Source: Diplonema papillatum
Lineage: Eukaryota; Euglenozoa; Diplonemea; Diplonemida; Diplonemidae
DNA: 64,000 nt
Assembly: GCA_030068145.1 (NCBI GenBank)
Contig: JAPJBO010000518.1
Span: 97,665 to 161,664 of the forward strand
Direction of reading: 5' to 3'
Shown: piece after piece, positions 60,930-64,000 of the stretch
How positions within the stretch are numbered: the stretch's first letter is position 1
Layout of the letters: every line of letters begins with the position of its first letter
The notes under the pieces: generated by a model
Seen by the model: only the letters and a program-made list of their open reading frames with translations
Databases searched by the model: none
Told to the model about the DNA's origin: nothing
Made by a program: the position numbers and the translations under genes

Positions 60930-62744
60930 GTACGTTATTGAAAGAGTAGCGTTGGCACTCTTACAACCTGACGGGCCCCGGGAGAGCTGGCAATCAACGA
61001 TATTAGGATAACTGTCCTCATGGGGAAGCAAACGTTGAGCCAGTTCGTGTGTCGCGGGGGGTGTAAACGTGCTTGCACGGCGGGTGTCTATTCGACTGAG
61101 TGACTCTCCGCGTGATTTTGTAGTGTACTAAAGGGATAGGAGCAAGGCGCCCTGGCCAGATGAGCATGACCACCCCGAGCCGACACCAGGAGAATTCGGG
61201 GTGGAGCCGGGTCTCTCCAACTGTCAAAGTCCTGTAAAAAGGCAGCACTCTTCATCCGCAACTCTCCCCACATGTGGCCAGAATAGCCGCAACATTTACC
61301 CAATACACACAAATACCTTGTGGCTATTGTGGCTAGAATCTTCCCCTGCGTCCTGAAGTAACCCGGACCAACAGGATCGAAGATGTAGAGCCAAGCCCAG
61401 TGCGAGAAGCCAGAAGAAGACGCTACGAGCACGTCAGGCAAAGTCGGGTTCGTAGTCAGGTGGCTTTTCCGCAGCCAGTACTCACTACACCACCCATCCT
61501 ACGAGAGCAGGAAAGGTCCAGGAATAGGACTCCTACAACCGTGGCTTGCAGCAAAAAAAAGACGTGGGGAGAAAGAGAAAGAGAAAGATAAGGGCTCTGC
61601 CCACAGACGCGAAACACCCTCCACGGGAGGGTGCAGGTGTGTGCTTTGCACGAGAGATCGCGTCGCGCACAGACAGAGGAACGGTCCGCCTCCACTTTGT
61701 TGGCACGCAGCCCGCCGCCCCCCTGGGGGGATTGCACAGCCGCGCTTCACGACTCGCTCCAGCACGTGGCGATTCTGTGCGTGGCGTTTTTTCGAAATGC
61801 GGCTAAAACGATGAGTTGCCACAAGCCAATTCTCCCTGTGGTAATTTTTTAGAGTTACAGTTCGCTTGAGAACCTGGTATTTTAGAGTCTCCGGGTGACC
61901 TTCGTCGAATGGGTTCTTTTAAAGCTAATACGTACTAAGTGGGTTTGGAGGGGGGCATGCCTGGCATCGTTCGTGTACACTTTACTAGCTTGCTTTGGCA
62001 AGTCAGGTTCGAAACAATTTGTGACCGACACACCAAGATCTCACCATTGGTTAGGGAGTGTTCTTGGGCTCCCCATGTCTTACAACTTTTTCTGTCACCT
62101 CCGGTTTCATCCCTTCGAGAACAAAGGATCGTTCGGCCGATCCCTGTGCCCTAAGCCTCGCACACGTGTTAGACTCCTTGGTCCGTGTTTCAAGACGGGT
62201 AGTAGAAGATCGCTGTGTCTGACATGAGCCTGCGAGCGTTTAACCACGCCAGGCCAGCGGGAGCAAGGACGTTGACCGAAGACGCGGACACTTACCCTTC
62301 GCTGACGATCTTACCCTTCGCTGACGATGCCGCGGGTCACCTCCTCAGCGCATTCCTGTCCTGGTCTATCCGAGCAAAACTGAGGCAGCCGGCAAGCCGT
62401 CTCGCAACAGAAGCTTGGACGATCCGAATACGTTCCGCCCCGCGGCGAACCTGTCTGGTACAGACAGGTTCAGTCCCTCGCAAACGCTAAGCCTCACCTC
62501 ACCACATACAGCACATTTAATTCTCCTTAGGTGCGGTTGCCTTCGGAGCCGTAGACGCCGCTCCGGTGTGCGAATTGAACTCATGTTTAATGCGCTGTTC
62601 TACCAAACGGACCTCGGCTACGTTCCTTGTGACGCTACGGGATCCTCGGTTGTGCTCCTTAGCTCAAAATCGAAGGATAATGTTAGGTAGGTTTCGCTTC
62701 TGCCGACGCTTGCACGAAATTAGCTGACATTAAACCTCCATTTC
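60930..62744. other. Intergenic, no gene recognised
   Basis: A family-3 repeat lies at 61846-61922 (TTTTTTAGAGTTACAGTTCG and GGGTGACC-TCGAATGGGTTC, as at 28091-28165). Otherwise only short ORFs. Confidence 0.5.
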
Positions 62745-62815
62745 TTCTCCTTTGAGATGTTTTGCAACTGGCGGCGCTTCGAGTGTTTCCTACAAAGCAG
62801 GTGCTCATGCAAAAA
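62745..62815 (+). repeat. Family-1 repeat, 3' end only
   Basis: CTCCTTTGAGATGTTTTGCA to TTTCCTACAAAGCAGGTGCT with CATGCAAAAAC. Diverged. Confidence 0.65.
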
Positions 62816-63064
62816 CTCTCTTGCGCTCTAAAAAGATGCGGTCGCATCAGTTGCAAACTTGGCTAGCCGTAGTTAAAGCGTGTAATTATGTCTATATCCC
62901 TTTCACTACCCGCTCAATGGTGGAGACAACCCCGAACCTCTCACAAGAAACGCTAAGAAAAAAACAGATCGGGCGCTTCCTTTGTGCGCATTTCCTTCAA
63001 ACTTGTTTGTTCATGTAAACGGGTGTGAGGATTTTACGCTGCCTTCGATTTCGTTGTTGATAAA

Positions 63065-63236
63065 TCGCACGAACCACAGGTGAATCTGGGTTCCGTGGCG
63101 GGCGTAAGCGTTCAACAAATTTGTTGTGCCCACCAAAATGACCAAATTTGTGTGGGCTACAGCACATTTACCTCCTTTGATATTTTGCAGCTGGCAGCCT
63201 CCTCAAGTATTTCCAACAAAAGCAGGTGCGTGTACA
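63065..63236. repeat. Two facing family-1 fragments
   Basis: 63070-63118 is an inverted middle piece (GGCGGGCGTAAGCGTTCAAC). 63148-63236 is a forward 3' piece ending AAGCAGGTGCGTGTACA. The (TAG)n tract starts immediately after. Confidence 0.75.

Positions 63237-64000
<764 letters not shown>

Noticed and set aside
62520-62640. tRNA-like words TTGGTAGAAC and GAGTTCAATTC on the minus strand
   Set aside because: No acceptor or anticodon stem can be formed with correct spacing.

Overview
This looks like nuclear DNA of a repeat-rich protist. The best guess is an alveolate alga of the chromerid type. That is inferred from an intronless, very conserved alpha-tubulin, GC-rich coding exons, canonical GT-AG introns of 0.7-6 kb, and DIRS-like, LINE-like and pogo-like mobile elements. 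No bacterial operon structure, rRNA gene or convincing complete tRNA gene was seen. All functions come from reading motifs by eye; no database search was run.

Layout. 1-3.3 kb: a tandem hairpin array and a DIRS/RT-type retroelement (+). 6.3-7.7 kb: alpha-tubulin (-). 9.9-13.3 kb: a two-exon UPF1/SETX-like SF1 helicase (-). 13.5-15.0 kb: a decayed SAP-gag plus tyrosine-recombinase element (-). 15.3-17.6 kb: a small membrane protein, a hypothetical ORF and a J-like protein (-). 18.3-18.95 kb: a minisatellite. 19.5-22.4 kb: a two-exon zinc-finger/coiled-coil gene (-) whose 5' exon is repeated in pieces upstream. 27.1-34.7 kb: serine hydroxymethyltransferase (-), whose two exons are separated by a 6.2 kb intron packed with repeats, a LINE relic and a tRNA-like piece. 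35.68-38.85 kb: an intact-looking pogo-like DNA transposon encoding a DDD transposase and a Ulp1-like cysteine protease (+). 39.9-43.5 kb: a three-exon coiled-coil gene (-). 44.8-46.5 kb: a coiled-coil/SPRY-like gene (-) with broken copies of its own pieces on both sides. 47.6-51.5 kb: a decayed hAT-like transposase and unknown ORFs. 51.7-56.2 kb: a LINE with split RT (-). 57.6-58.2 kb: a hypothetical exon (-). 59.4-64 kb: tandem repeats, MITEs and a 378 bp (TAG)n tract.

Every probable host gene lies on the minus strand, while mobile elements occur on both strands. Several introns hold short interspersed repeats from two families, called here family 1 and family 2. These share their terminal sequences and are probably related non-autonomous elements. 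Gene-piece duplication recurs: SHMT exon 1, the zinc-finger gene 5' exon and the SPRY gene all have broken local copies. The strongest candidate for something undescribed is the 3,169 bp pogo-like element with its second, protease-like ORF.
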